Counted from the stretch's first letter, positions 16,454 to 26,303 are shown. The stretch: DNA of 64,000 nucleotides from JBMORL01 sp049322335 (GCA_049322335.1 JBMORL010000048.1:70905-134904); one strand, 5' to 3'. Program-made: numbers and translations. The notes: generated from the letters alone by a model not told the origin.

Positions 16454-17927
16454 TTTTTGAAAATTTTGGTTTTTCAATGAACCAGAGCATGGCTACATAA
16501 GTTAAAAATATCAATGAATTTATTCCCAGGTTTTGTGCCATGCTTTCTGATTGAAAAAATGTTGACACATAATAAAACCCAAAAGCGAAGCCGAGATATA
16601 AAAATAATTTCACAAAGTTATAGGGAACGGGGTAATGTTTATGTCCAAGTATAAAAGACACCAGCATCATAAACACATAGCAGATGAGTGTTGCCCACGC
16701 GCATCCCGTATATCCATAAACCGGTATCCAGATGACGTTTAATATAATGGTAAGAATAGCTCCCGCAATAGCAATCCATGCTCCGTATTTTGTTTTGTTG
16801 GTGAGTTTATACCAGATAGACTGATTATAATAAATGCCGAGGAAAATATTGGCAAAAAGAAGAACAGGAACTACGTGCAATCCTACCCAATAATCTCTGT
16901 CGATAAAATAACGAATGATATCAAGATACATCATTACTCCAAGGAAAATAACGGCACAAACCATTACAAAATAATTCATCACTTTTGCATACTTTTCCTT
17001 TGCATCCACATTTTTTACCTGTGAGAAGAAGAAAGGATCGGCAGCGTAGCGAAAAGCCTGAATGAAAAGAGTGATAATAATAGAAATTTTATAAACTGCG
17101 CCATATACTCCCAGCTGGGCCATGGTAGTTTCTTCGCCTAAATCTCCTATAAGCATTCTTTTGTATATAGCCCGGTCGAACATTTCATTTATAATTCCTG
17201 CCATACCTCCGATGAGAAGCGGAAATCCGAACCACAGCATTTGTTTGAGAAGTGAAGAGCTTAATCCTTTGAAAATTCCACCCATTTCGGGAATAAGAAT
17301 TACAAATTTAAAAATACTGGCCGCAAGATTGGAAATGAAAACATACCCGACACCGATCTCAGGATTATAAAGATGTTGTACGATCCAGTTATGGTTTCCG
17401 TTTTCGTATGCCGAACGACAATATCCGAGAAAAAACAAATTGAGAAGAATGTTAATGATAATATTGGCATAATTGGCAACAGCAAATTTCATTGCTTTAT
17501 TTTCCTGCCGCAATTTGGCCAATGGGATAGAAGTGACCGCGTCTAGCCCGACAATGATTGCAAACCATGTGACGTATTCAGCATTCCTCGGATATTCCAG
17601 CCAATTGGCAATAGGAACAGAAAACGCAAAACAAACTGAAATAAATATGGCGGATGTGGTGAGAACAGAAATGAGTGTTGTAGAATAAACTTTTGCCGGT
17701 TCATTACCCGGAAGGTTCACGTAACGGAAATAGGCAGTCTCCATTCCATAAGTAAGAAAAATGACGAGAAAAGCCACGTAGGCATACATTTCAGTAACGA
17801 TACCGTATTGATGTTCTGAAAAAACATAGGTGTGGAGAGGCACCAGAAAATAATTGAGCAAACGTCCCACAATACTGCTAAGCCCGTAGACTGCAGTTTG
17901 TGATGCGAGTTGTTTGATGCTGCTCAT
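16434..17927 (-). CDS. Polysaccharide flippase of the MOP/Wzx type
   Basis: 497 aa, about 12-14 predicted membrane segments and no signal peptide. The start (IKQLASQTAVYGLSSIVGRLLNYFLVPLHTYVF) is typical of oligosaccharide/polysaccharide flippases that move undecaprenyl-linked glycans across the inner membrane. Other family-like segments are YGMETAYFRYVN and FGFPLLIGGMAGIINEMFDR, followed by loops between long hydrophobic helices. The last residues are a polar KPKFSKNENQNN tail. The substrate cannot be told from the sequence; there is no glycan cluster around it. It is the first gene of the flippase-dut-uvrC group. Confidence 0.85.
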   Translation of the reverse strand: MSSIKQLASQTAVYGLSSIVGRLLNYFLVPLHTYVFSEHQYGIVTEMYAYVAFLVIFLTYGMETAYFRYVNLPGNEPAKVYSTTLISVLTTSAIFISVCFAFSVPIANWLEYPRNAEYVTWFAIIVGLDAVTSIPLAKLRQENKAMKFAVANYANIIINILLNLFFLGYCRSAYENGNHNWIVQHLYNPEIGVGYVFISNLAASIFKFVILIPEMGGIFKGLSSSLLKQMLWFGFPLLIGGMAGIINEMFDRAIYKRMLIGDLGEETTMAQLGVYGAVYKISIIITLFIQAFRYAADPFFFSQVKNVDAKEKYAKVMNYFVMVCAVIFLGVMMYLDIIRYFIDRDYWVGLHVVPVLLFANIFLGIYYNQSIWYKLTNKTKYGAWIAIAGAILTIILNVIWIPVYGYTGCAWATLICYVFMMLVSFILGHKHYPVPYNFVKLFLYLGFAFGFYYVSTFFQSESMAQNLGINSLIFLTYVAMLWFIEKPKFSKNENQNN

Positions 17928-17963
17928 TTATTTAATTCTAATTTATTTCGTCTTCGTGCACGG

Positions 17964-18080
17964 TCCCGATACGTCACGCCAGGGCGCGTGACACTCGACC
18001 TGACAATTTCTTTTTATTTTCTTTACAAAATTTTGTCAGTTCGAGTAGTCATGTGCATTCAACATGACGTATCGAGAACC
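17964..18080. repeat. Inverted pair of TCGAG/GTCAG hairpin repeats
   Basis: GTCCCGATACGTCACGCC...GCGTGACACTCGACCTGACA (17964-18004) is answered by its imperfect reverse complement TGTCAGTTCGAGTAGTCATG...CATGACGTATCGAGAACC (18034-18080). Each half also has an inner hairpin: GTCACGC/GCGTGAC (17973-17992) and GTCATGT/ACATGAC (18048-18068). The inner stems differ in sequence but keep pairing. A further copy is at 61577-61683. It lies between the crotonase stop and the flippase start. Confidence 0.75.
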
Positions 18081-18093
18081 AACCCCCGCTCAT

Positions 18094-18876
18094 TCATTTT
18101 CCTGTAAAAACCGGTTTTCTTTTTTCCAAAAATGCCGTTGTCCCTTCCTTAAAATCATTGGTGCCGAAACATTTTCCGAATTCTTCTATTTCTTTTTCGT
18201 AACCATTCACACATTCATCATATCCTGCATTTACTGCTCTTATTCCGCTGGCAATGGCTGATGGGGAATTTCTTAAAATTTTATTGGCTATCTCTTCGCA
18301 TTTGGCCATCAGTTCGGCTTGTGGCACCACGTAATTAACAAGGTGGTATTTTTCTGCTTCAGCTGCTGTCATCATTCCGGCAGTAAAAATCATTTCCATG
18401 GCTTTTCCTTTTCCAACTAACTGGGCAAGCCTTTGCGTACCTCCGTAACCGGGAATCACCCCGAGTGATACTTCAGGCAATCCCATTTTTGCATTGTCGG
18501 AAGCAACGCGGATGTGACAACTCATGGCCAGTTCCAGTCCACCGCCCAATGCAAAACCATTTACGGCAGCAATTACGGGTTTGTTGAGTTGTTCAACAAA
18601 CGTGAATAATTTTTTATGTCCGTCTGCGCTCAGCGCTTTTCCTTCTTCCACACTGAAGCTGGCGAATTCAGAAATATCGGCACCTGCCACAAATGACTTT
18701 TCTCCGGCACCGGTTAAAATAATCACATTTACCGCTTCATCCTTTTCTGCAGCAGCAAATGCTTTGTTCAGTTCATCGATGGTTTGGCGATTCAGCGCAT
18801 TCAGCTTATCGGGACGATTGATAGTAATGTGCTGAATTTTGTTTTCTGTTTTTACGAGCAAATTGGCGTAACTCAT
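18094..18876 (-). CDS. Enoyl-CoA hydratase/isomerase family protein (crotonase)
   Basis: 260 aa. Crotonase fold; such enzymes hydrate 2-enoyl-CoA to 3-hydroxyacyl-CoA. The oxyanion-hole segment AGADISEFASF and the two catalytic glutamates are present: E115 in NGFALGGGLELAMSCHIRVA and E135 in KMGLPEVSLGVIPGYGGTQR. This Glu pair supports a genuine hydratase (short-chain, crotonyl-CoA type) rather than an isomerase. The C-terminal region with NSPSAIASGIRAVNAGYD is normal. It starts 21 bp after the histidine kinase stop and is probably cotranscribed with it, though the functional link is unclear. Confidence 0.9.
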   Translation of the reverse strand: MSYANLLVKTENKIQHITINRPDKLNALNRQTIDELNKAFAAAEKDEAVNVIILTGAGEKSFVAGADISEFASFSVEEGKALSADGHKKLFTFVEQLNKPVIAAVNGFALGGGLELAMSCHIRVASDNAKMGLPEVSLGVIPGYGGTQRLAQLVGKGKAMEMIFTAGMMTAAEAEKYHLVNYVVPQAELMAKCEEIANKILRNSPSAIASGIRAVNAGYDECVNGYEKEIEEFGKCFGTNDFKEGTTAFLEKRKPVFTGK

Positions 18877-18897
18877 ATTATTTATTTTAATGCAAAA

Positions 18898-21800
18898 TTA
18901 TTTTATTTCTTCATATTCGGGCAGGGAAACAAAGAAAGAAGTTCCTGATTGGGTGGACGTCTCAAACCAGATCTTACCTCCTGCATTTTCCACTATATTT
19001 TTCACCATGGCCAGTCCCAGTCCCATGCCGGTTGATTTGGTAGTGAAATTAGGAACAAAAATCTTATCCATTTTATCAGGAGTAATTCCTACACCGTTAT
19101 CTTTTACCTCTACCAGGAAATTTTTCCCTTGTTTTTTTAAAATCACATCTACTTTTCCGGGTTTCCCTTCGGGAATGGCCTGGAATGCGTTTTTAATGAG
19201 ATTGCTGAATACACGCAACACCTGGTCTTTGTCGCAAAATACATTTGCATTTTCTGCTTTAACGGAAGAAAATCTCAACTGAATTCCGGGTGTATTCTCG
19301 TACAATTCCACTGTACTTTTTAATACAGAATACAGGTTTATTTTTTCTTCTGCTGCTTTGGGCATTTTGGCGAAATTCGAAAACTCATTCGCAATATTGG
19401 TAAGTGCATCAATCTGCTCGATGAGTGTATTGGCCAGGCGATTTACTTTTTCCTGGAAATCCACATCATCCGGATGAAGTGACCTCTGCATATGCTGAAT
19501 GCTCAGCCGCATGGGTGTTAACGGATTTTTAATTTCATGCGCTACCTGTTTGGCCATTTCGCGCCATGCACTTTCCCTTTCTGTTTTAGCCAGTTCGCGG
19601 GTGTATTTTTCAAGCTCTTCTACTTTGCGGTTGTATTCACTTACCAGCGCACCAATTTCATCACTTCCTGAATATTGAATGGGTTCGTTCATTTTTCCAA
19701 GCTGTACGGATGCGATACTTTTTTGAACGAGTCTCAATGGTTTGGTGATCCAGCTCGAAACAAATAATGCGCCCAACAGTGATAACGCAAACAATAAAAC
19801 AAAAATATTAATGATGGCCACAAGGAATCCCGATAACTCCGTTTCAAGTGCGTTTTGTTTGGCAAAGTAGGGAAGGTTAAGATAACCCAGCAACTGGTGA
19901 TCATGATTGAACAGAGGGACGTATGCTGACAAATATTCCATGTTCCCGATTTTTTCCACGTGCACAAATTCTCCCATATTGTCGTACCTCATTTTCATAT
20001 AGGCATCGGGGTTTACCTGCTCCGATAATAATCCTGCCTGGAAAATTTTGGGCCGTGAGGAAGAAAATAATTTACCATTGGGTTTATAAATGTTGATATC
20101 GGTAAGAAATACCATTGACAGTTTTGTAAGAATATAACTTGTAAAATTTTTCAAATCCTCGTTCAGTTCTTTTTCCTGCCCGATTTTATGTGTTACTTCC
20201 AGTTTTACTGATTGAATTTTTTCGCTGATAATGCGGTAATTTTTTTCATTATACTGATCGGTGATAAAATATCGCGTTCCGATTACAAACAATACCAGGG
20301 ATACCAGCAGAACTCCGGCCAGCAGGAACTGAATTTTTCCCTGCATGGTGAGATGGAGGGTAGTTTTTCCGAGCGATAATTGTCTTAATACAAATCCCGC
20401 GATGAGAACGAGACAATACAGTGTAAACAAATAAGAAAAGGAAGTAGCTTTCGAAATAAATTCTTCCAGCGGTTTACTTAAAACCAAAATGGTTCTTTCG
20501 TCTACTTTATACACCAGATGATTATACCCGTTTTCATTCACATAGGAATATTTTCCGGGTGTGTCTGAATACATTTTTCCATTGAGGCTGTACCGGTAGT
20601 TTCCGAAGTGATTCACCTGGATATTATCTACATATCGTGCGTATGAGTATTGATAGATAAAATCTGATTTGGTGTTGTTTTTGTCAATAAGCAATTCGGG
20701 AAAACCAATGTCTTCGGGAACTTTTTTGGAGCGAAGTTCACAAAACAAAAAACCTTTTATGTTTTCGTTTTCATATACGGGCAGCTTGATAACGTAACTG
20801 AGTTTGTCTTTGGAATTATATATAAAATACAGGTTGCCGCTGAACTGCGAAGGAGTGCCGTCACGCAAAACAATATTATCTATTTCATCAAAATCTTTTA
20901 TCGGTGCAAATCCTTCCACGCCCAATGCCGAACTGTCGGCACCAAACAGGTAAACACGTATATCAAATTTATTCCAGTCGCCTTTAAAAAATTCTTCATC
21001 CAGTTTCTCCTCGAAAGTTGCTTTGGAAAACGCACCGGTGGAATCGAAAACACTTTTCAGTAATTTACTCATCAGCAGTTTCGATTCCATTCCCGAATAG
21101 CTGGTTTCAAGATTAAGGTCCTGGTCGGTGGCCAGCCGTAATTCGGCAATTTCAAGTCGCTTTACCGCTTCTTTTGCCGAAGAGAATTTAGAGAGCACGT
21201 GGGCGGAGTAAAATGAAAAAATAAGAAGTATAAGAATGGTGTGATTAAACGAAATTCCCTGTTTTTTAAAATAAAAGGCGTGAAACAATACCAGGAAAAT
21301 AGCTGTTGGCCATAACACGATGATCAGGTCTTTTACACCGTTGATATGGTTCCACAGGATCACCAGGGACATCAATCCCAAAACCATTCCCAAGAAATAC
21401 CACCGGAAAGGAAATATCCGGTGAGCGATCTTTAAAAAATATTCGCAAAACAAATAATAGGAGAAAAATAATATTCCCACAATAATAAAACCGACAAAAC
21501 TATATCCTGAAAGAATAAAAATATTATTTACATTAAATTCGATGGAAGAGTTGACGATGAGTTCTTCAATCAGTGTGCCGATATACCCGGCATAAACAGC
21601 TGAAGCCAGAAAGACAAATGCAATCACCACGGCCGACAGCCATTTATTTTTTTCGAGCCTGAAATAATAACGGCTGCTTCGGGATGATAAATAATAGAAA
21701 AGATAGAGAAATAAAATCGAGTTGATCAGGAAATCTCCTAATGAAGGAAGGATAAACGAAGAACCAAAAAGAGCAGGATCGAACAATTCCATTTCATGAT

Positions 21801-22626
21801 ATACAGAAGGAAACTCCACATCCAGTGTCCAGTATCGTAAAACGAGAATGGTAATTACGTGCAGGAATGAAGCATAAAAAGGCCCTGCATAACGCGATAT
21901 CTGGTCGCATTCGGCTTTCAGGAAATAGATCAGTAAAATAAAACCTGTTGTTACCAGCACAGCCAGTATCCAGAGAGAACTTTTCGATTTTTCTGATTTT
22001 TCTCCCAGCTGAACAGTAAACAGGTATTGTCCGTTATGCCCGGTTATTTTTATTCCTTCTTTCGATTCATCCATTACCATTTTGGCTTCATCGGGTAAAT
22101 CAAAATCGGGAGCAAAAGAATTTACAAGGTATTTGTTCCGGTTCTGGTATTCGTGTTTAATAAGAATCAGTGAAACGATGAGAAAATCGTTTTTCAGTTT
22201 CTTTTTATCCAGTTCATACCATCCGTTTTCCAGCAAAACCACCGATTCGTTTTTATACCTGTCGGCAAAACATGAATCGCAGGGAGTGGCATTATCCGAC
22301 CACGAAACAGGAATATTGTTTTTGAAAATGATAAAAGAAACCGGGGCATCACTCCTCAGGCTTTTAAACAACAGGTTGGTTTTTTTAAACTTATCGGTTT
22401 CTTTTTCATCCAGGAGAATTTCTTCCAGGCCTCCTCTTATTTCTTCCGTCAGTTTATGTCTTTCATCCAGCACCGATTCTATTTTTCCTGAGATTATTTC
22501 AGGATTGGTTTTCACAAAACCGGTGTTGAACAGCCATTCGGAAAAAAAGATGCAAAGCAGTGCAAAAGCTAAAACCACATAACGGTTGGCAAGAAGGGGA
22601 AGTATCCGGTTAAAAAAGTTGTTCAT
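18898..22626 (-). CDS. Large membrane sensor histidine kinase (NtrY-like), no adjacent response regulator
   Basis: 1242 aa. N-terminal membrane anchor (ANRYVVLAFALLCIFFSEWL), a periplasmic part with a CDSC pair (TPCDSCFADRY), a cluster of about seven membrane segments around residues 220-480, a second long periplasmic sensor region, two more membrane spans (about 735-800), another extracytoplasmic stretch, and a final span before a HAMP domain. The HisKA phospho-acceptor is H1030 in MAKQVAHEIKNPLTPMRLSI, the NtrY-type H box. The HATPase has NLIKNAFQAIPEG (N box), VKDNGVGITPDKMDKIF (G1) and STGMGLGLAMVKNIVENAGG (G2). It is ATGA-coupled to the secreted protein upstream. The signal and the partner regulator are unknown. 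Confidence 0.9.
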   Translation of the reverse strand: MNNFFNRILPLLANRYVVLAFALLCIFFSEWLFNTGFVKTNPEIISGKIESVLDERHKLTEEIRGGLEEILLDEKETDKFKKTNLLFKSLRSDAPVSFIIFKNNIPVSWSDNATPCDSCFADRYKNESVVLLENGWYELDKKKLKNDFLIVSLILIKHEYQNRNKYLVNSFAPDFDLPDEAKMVMDESKEGIKITGHNGQYLFTVQLGEKSEKSKSSLWILAVLVTTGFILLIYFLKAECDQISRYAGPFYASFLHVITILVLRYWTLDVEFPSVYHEMELFDPALFGSSFILPSLGDFLINSILFLYLFYYLSSRSSRYYFRLEKNKWLSAVVIAFVFLASAVYAGYIGTLIEELIVNSSIEFNVNNIFILSGYSFVGFIIVGILFFSYYLFCEYFLKIAHRIFPFRWYFLGMVLGLMSLVILWNHINGVKDLIIVLWPTAIFLVLFHAFYFKKQGISFNHTILILLIFSFYSAHVLSKFSSAKEAVKRLEIAELRLATDQDLNLETSYSGMESKLLMSKLLKSVFDSTGAFSKATFEEKLDEEFFKGDWNKFDIRVYLFGADSSALGVEGFAPIKDFDEIDNIVLRDGTPSQFSGNLYFIYNSKDKLSYVIKLPVYENENIKGFLFCELRSKKVPEDIGFPELLIDKNNTKSDFIYQYSYARYVDNIQVNHFGNYRYSLNGKMYSDTPGKYSYVNENGYNHLVYKVDERTILVLSKPLEEFISKATSFSYLFTLYCLVLIAGFVLRQLSLGKTTLHLTMQGKIQFLLAGVLLVSLVLFVIGTRYFITDQYNEKNYRIISEKIQSVKLEVTHKIGQEKELNEDLKNFTSYILTKLSMVFLTDINIYKPNGKLFSSSRPKIFQAGLLSEQVNPDAYMKMRYDNMGEFVHVEKIGNMEYLSAYVPLFNHDHQLLGYLNLPYFAKQNALETELSGFLVAIINIFVLLFALSLLGALFVSSWITKPLRLVQKSIASVQLGKMNEPIQYSGSDEIGALVSEYNRKVEELEKYTRELAKTERESAWREMAKQVAHEIKNPLTPMRLSIQHMQRSLHPDDVDFQEKVNRLANTLIEQIDALTNIANEFSNFAKMPKAAEEKINLYSVLKSTVELYENTPGIQLRFSSVKAENANVFCDKDQVLRVFSNLIKNAFQAIPEGKPGKVDVILKKQGKNFLVEVKDNGVGITPDKMDKIFVPNFTTKSTGMGLGLAMVKNIVENAGGKIWFETSTQSGTSFFVSLPEYEEIK

Positions 22627-23288
22627 TTTTCCCGCGGCCTGAAAATTTCTTTTTGGGTAAATCCTTCATTTTCGATATAGGCCAGCCAGTCTTTTAAAAT
22701 TAAACTGGCCTGTAGGAATTTTACATCTTCCACAGAAGTTTTTTTAATTCCTTTCATTTTTTTTACCTTATCTTTTTCTTTCTCTGTGTCAATGTATCGT
22801 AAATTCAGTGCATTATTTTCATAGTCCCGCTCAAATAAAATAATTTCCCATTGTCCCGATGGGTGCTGAAGATTAATCATCATTTTATCGTCTGCCATTT
22901 TTGCCGCATGAGTAGAATCAAAACGAAAAAAAGTATACGACTGAATCATCCAGAAATACACGGTATCACTTTTCCGGATTACTTCAATCGGTTCTTTCCC
23001 CAATCCGTGAATATAATTTTCTTTCACTTCCAGGTTCAGTTCTTTTGCCTGTGCCAGCGAAATAATATACAGGCTCGAAATATTGGTATACACCGAATCT
23101 CCATCTATGTGAAGTGATTTCAGGCTGTCGCGCTGGCTGACAAAAACCCCGTGAAAAGCAGCCGGAATTTGCGTCAGCTCTTCTTCTTTTTCAGGCTGCG
23201 GTGATTTAAAATAAAGTGGCAGATCTTCGGCTTGCGACCACAGCAGTGTAGGTAAAACTACGGATAGCACAAAAAATATTTTCCGCAT
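22623..23288 (-). CDS. Secreted protein coupled to the histidine kinase
   Basis: 221 aa from the ATG at 23288 (MRKIFFVLSVVLPTLLWSQA, signal peptide). The in-frame start at 23309 would put seven residues before the signal peptide and is less likely. The mature part contains beta strands and repeated Asp/Ser/Val patterns (FHGVFVSQRDSLKSLHIDGD, DTVYFWMIQSYTFFRFDST) and a Lys-rich stretch (KEKDKVKKMKGIKKTSVEDV). No family recognised. Its stop overlaps the kinase start by ATGA, so a periplasmic partner or accessory sensor of the kinase is a reasonable inference. It is divergent from recJ with only 47 bp between starts. Confidence 0.65.
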   Translation of the reverse strand: MRKIFFVLSVVLPTLLWSQAEDLPLYFKSPQPEKEEELTQIPAAFHGVFVSQRDSLKSLHIDGDSVYTNISSLYIISLAQAKELNLEVKENYIHGLGKEPIEVIRKSDTVYFWMIQSYTFFRFDSTHAAKMADDKMMINLQHPSGQWEIILFERDYENNALNLRYIDTEKEKDKVKKMKGIKKTSVEDVKFLQASLILKDWLAYIENEGFTQKEIFRPREK

Positions 23289-23335
23289 CAATGGTTCCGT
23301 TTTATACATTTACAGCCAAAGGCATGCCTAAAGTT

Positions 23336-25063
23336 ATGGAAAAAAGATGGGTAATTAAAGAAGCGCCCGAAAAGGAGAAAGTGAAGGAACTGGCCATTAC
23401 GCTTCAAATGGACGAAAAACTGGCTTATTTGCTGGTTCAGAGAGGGATTTTGGATTATGAAAATGCCCGCAGGTTTTTCCGGCCCTCTCTCAGCGATCTT
23501 CACCACCCGATGCTGATGCAGGACATGGATAAAGCCGTTAACCGCATAACCCGGGCCATTGAGCAGGGAGAAAACATTCTTGTTTATGGCGATTACGATG
23601 TGGACGGCACTACGGCCGTTGCCGTGATGTATACTTTTTTATCGGGGTTTTATGATAAAGTGGCCTACTATATTCCCGACCGTTACAAGGAAGGGTATGG
23701 TATTTCCACTACGGGTATTGATTTTGCAAACGACAATGGTTTCTCCCTCATCATCGCTCTCGATTGCGGAATAAAATCAAATGACAAAGTGGATTATGCC
23801 CTCGAAAAAAACATTGATTTTATTATCTGCGACCATCACCTGCCGGGAGAAAAAATTCCTGCTGCAGCTGCCGTACTTGATCCGAAAAGAAAAGATTGTG
23901 CTTATCCCTATAAAGAATTGTCAGGTTGTGGTATCGGGTTTAAACTTTGCCAGGCTCTTTGCTATCAACTTAACCGTCAACCGGAGGAAATTTTTTCACT
24001 TATCGACCTTGCCGCTATCAGCATCGCTGCCGATATCGTTCCCATAACAGGTGAAAACCGTACTTTGTGCTACCTCGGACTGGAAAAGATCAATGAAAAA
24101 CCTTCACCCGGAATTGCAGCTATACTGAAAGTAGCTTCCAAACAACCGCCACTAACGGTGTCAGACTTAGTGTTCATCATTGCTCCCCGCATCAACGCAG
24201 CAGGGAGAATGGAATCGGGACGAAATGCTGTTGACCTGATGATTTCCAGTGATGACCACCTTGCTTTTGAAAGCGGAAAATTACTCGATTCACACAATGC
24301 CGACCGCAAAAACCTGGATAAGGAAATTACCCGCGAAGCGCTGCAAATAATCAGCAGCGATGAAAAAATGATGAAGGCAAAAACCACCGTGCTGTGGAGC
24401 GAAAACTGGCATAAAGGTGTGATCGGTATCGTAGCTTCACGCCTCACTGAAACGTATTACCGTCCCACTATTTTGTTCACCCTTTCCAACGGTGTACTTA
24501 CCGGCTCTGCGCGATCGGTACGTGAATTTGATGTGCATGAAGCTATCAGCAGCTGCAGCGAATTTCTGATACAATTCGGTGGACATAAATATGCAGCAGG
24601 AATCACTTTGCATCCTGAAAATTTTGATTCCTTCAGAAACAGGTTTGAAGAAGTGGTAGCCTCTACTATTACCGAAGAATTATTGATTCCTTCTGTGGAA
24701 ATAGATGAAGAAATAAAACTTACCGACATAAAATCCAATCCCGCAGAAGACCTGCCGAAATTTGCAAGAATTTTAAAACAATTCGGCCCCTTCGGGCCGG
24801 GAAATATGAATCCTGTTTTTCTTATACGCAATGTAAAAGACACCGGTTATGTAAAAATTGTAGGAGAAAATCACCTGAAGTTTACCGTTTTCAGTGATGA
24901 AAATCCCGCTATAAAAATTCCCTGTATCGGTTTCGGGCTGGGAGAATATTTACCCGGGATTACCAATGGAAAAATATTTGATATTGCCTGTTGCCTGGAA
25001 GAAAATACATGGAATGACCGGACGACTGTACAATTGGTGGTAAAAGACATTAAACTGCATTAA
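23336..25063 (+). CDS. recJ: Single-stranded-DNA-specific exonuclease RecJ
   Basis: 575 aa from the ATG at 23336 (MEKRWVIKEAPE); upstream in-frame ATGs at 23291 and 23324 would overlap the divergent promoter region. RecJ degrades ssDNA 5'-3' in recombination and mismatch repair. Motifs seen: VYGDYDVDGTTAVAVMY (motif I, metal Asp pair), ALDCGIKS, FIICDHHLPG (the DHH motif), RINAAGRMESGRNAVDLM, GSARSVREFDVHEAI, and DHHA1 with FGGHKYAAGITLHPENFDSF. The C-terminal OB-type region (PFGPGNMNPVFLIRNVK) is present. The length is normal. It is followed by a pair of palindromic repeats. Confidence 0.95.
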   Translation: MEKRWVIKEAPEKEKVKELAITLQMDEKLAYLLVQRGILDYENARRFFRPSLSDLHHPMLMQDMDKAVNRITRAIEQGENILVYGDYDVDGTTAVAVMYTFLSGFYDKVAYYIPDRYKEGYGISTTGIDFANDNGFSLIIALDCGIKSNDKVDYALEKNIDFIICDHHLPGEKIPAAAAVLDPKRKDCAYPYKELSGCGIGFKLCQALCYQLNRQPEEIFSLIDLAAISIAADIVPITGENRTLCYLGLEKINEKPSPGIAAILKVASKQPPLTVSDLVFIIAPRINAAGRMESGRNAVDLMISSDDHLAFESGKLLDSHNADRKNLDKEITREALQIISSDEKMMKAKTTVLWSENWHKGVIGIVASRLTETYYRPTILFTLSNGVLTGSARSVREFDVHEAISSCSEFLIQFGGHKYAAGITLHPENFDSFRNRFEEVVASTITEELLIPSVEIDEEIKLTDIKSNPAEDLPKFARILKQFGPFGPGNMNPVFLIRNVKDTGYVKIVGENHLKFTVFSDENPAIKIPCIGFGLGEYLPGITNGKIFDIACCLEENTWNDRTTVQLVVKDIKLH

Positions 25064-25094
25064 AGGCAGGAAGAGCAAAGCCCTCTCTTTAGCC

Positions 25095-25145
25095 GCGCAG
25101 GATTTGCAATCCTGCGCAATATCACCGGGGATTTGTAATCCCCGG
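25095..25145. repeat. Two adjacent GGATTTGYAATCC-type palindromes
   Basis: GCGCAGGATTTGCAATCCTGCGC (25095-25117) and CCGGGGATTTGTAATCCCCGG (25125-25145) share the centre GGATTTGYAATCC but have different outer arms, each fully self-complementary. The pair lies between convergent recJ and the hydrolase gene; neither hairpin has a clear T-run. Confidence 0.7.
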
Positions 25146-25177
25146 AAACAACAAAGTTTATTGGAGAACGAAAAAAA

Positions 25178-26293
25178 TCACCCGATCCACTCTCCTTTTA
25201 TGGAATCCGGTTCGCATTCCAGTTCCATTGCCCTGTTTTTTCCATCGGCCAGTGTGGTTCCATCAGCATGCTGATTACCAAGAGCGGAAAATAATTTTTC
25301 GATAATAAATGATTTGTCCTGGAAATAACTGTGCCCTACCAAACCCGCACCGCCTTTTCTTGAGAGTTGAATGAGATCAACATTTTTGGGAAGCATTTTT
25401 TTGATGTCGGTTTCGGTTCTTCCCAATCGTTGCTTTTTGGTTCCGAAAATATTATTCGACATCCAGAGGGCAAAATCATTTTTGTTGTGAAAAAGAACAA
25501 CACGATGGGCCAGCTGATGAATGAAATAATCATCCTCCGCATCACTGTAACTGAGTCCGTCTTCATCGATATCAGCACCTGTTAAGATGAGCCGGTGAAA
25601 AAAATTATTGAGGATATCGGCCTTTATTTTTCCGGCATTTTCAAGATCGTTTAATGTTTTTACTGCCTGTTTCAATATGCGGCAACCCATCGACTGGGTA
25701 TGCATAACGATCTTCGGATTCCAGTCGCTGAAGAGCGGATTGTTTTTGTTGTTTACGTAATGAAAAAGTTTGAGTAATAAAACCGCTACCGATTTTCCCA
25801 TTTTTTCCACGTCATTCAGTTCTCCTTTTTTGTACTGTAGTTTTCCCTGTGAGGGCCATGAGATGAGCAGGATTTTTCCCACAGGTGAATTCAATCCCCA
25901 GTCATCGAGAAAATAATGGCTGTGCAGTGGTGATAGTTGTTTTTTCATTTCCTGGTTAACGGTATTGCCGAAACCAAATAAATAGATATAGAGTTGTTTT
26001 TCCCTTTCCTTTTTCAGTTCAGTAAAAATTTCGTTAAACCACGGTTCTGATTCTTCTCCCGGTAAATAAAAATCGCCTTCGTGAGTGTGGAAATGATTGG
26101 TTTCTGAAGAATCGCCATTTCGTTTAAAAACGGGAGGATCAATGTCGTTTTTTTCCACTAAATAATGTCCGAAATTGAGAAAAGTATTCGCATTATCCAT
26201 TCCGGGTGTGAGAGGAATAAGTCCGCGTTTGTATTTAAAATGATCCCCGTCTTTAACAAGTGGGCGCGAAGAAACAACGTGGTGAATGATCAT
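25178..26293 (-). CDS. Alpha/beta hydrolase-like protein
   Basis: 371 aa, no signal peptide. The pattern resembles DUF900-type alpha/beta hydrolases: a strand-loop YIYLFGFGNTVNQ near residue 105, LISWPSQGKLQYKKGELND near 145, and a nucleophile elbow-like IVMHTQSMGCRILKQAVKTL with Ser in TQSMG near residue 203. ILTGADIDEDGL and the following HRVVLFHNKNDFAL supply a plausible Asp and strand, and GLVGHSYF could carry the catalytic His. The elbow is T-Q-S-M-G rather than strict GxSxG, so activity is uncertain. The first residues (MIIHHVVSSRPLVKDGDHFK) are outside the fold. It starts ten bases after the stop of the epimerase gene. Confidence 0.65.
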   Translation of the reverse strand: MIIHHVVSSRPLVKDGDHFKYKRGLIPLTPGMDNANTFLNFGHYLVEKNDIDPPVFKRNGDSSETNHFHTHEGDFYLPGEESEPWFNEIFTELKKEREKQLYIYLFGFGNTVNQEMKKQLSPLHSHYFLDDWGLNSPVGKILLISWPSQGKLQYKKGELNDVEKMGKSVAVLLLKLFHYVNNKNNPLFSDWNPKIVMHTQSMGCRILKQAVKTLNDLENAGKIKADILNNFFHRLILTGADIDEDGLSYSDAEDDYFIHQLAHRVVLFHNKNDFALWMSNNIFGTKKQRLGRTETDIKKMLPKNVDLIQLSRKGGAGLVGHSYFQDKSFIIEKLFSALGNQHADGTTLADGKNRAMELECEPDSIKGEWIG

Positions 26294-26303
26294 ACTGAAG
26301 TTT

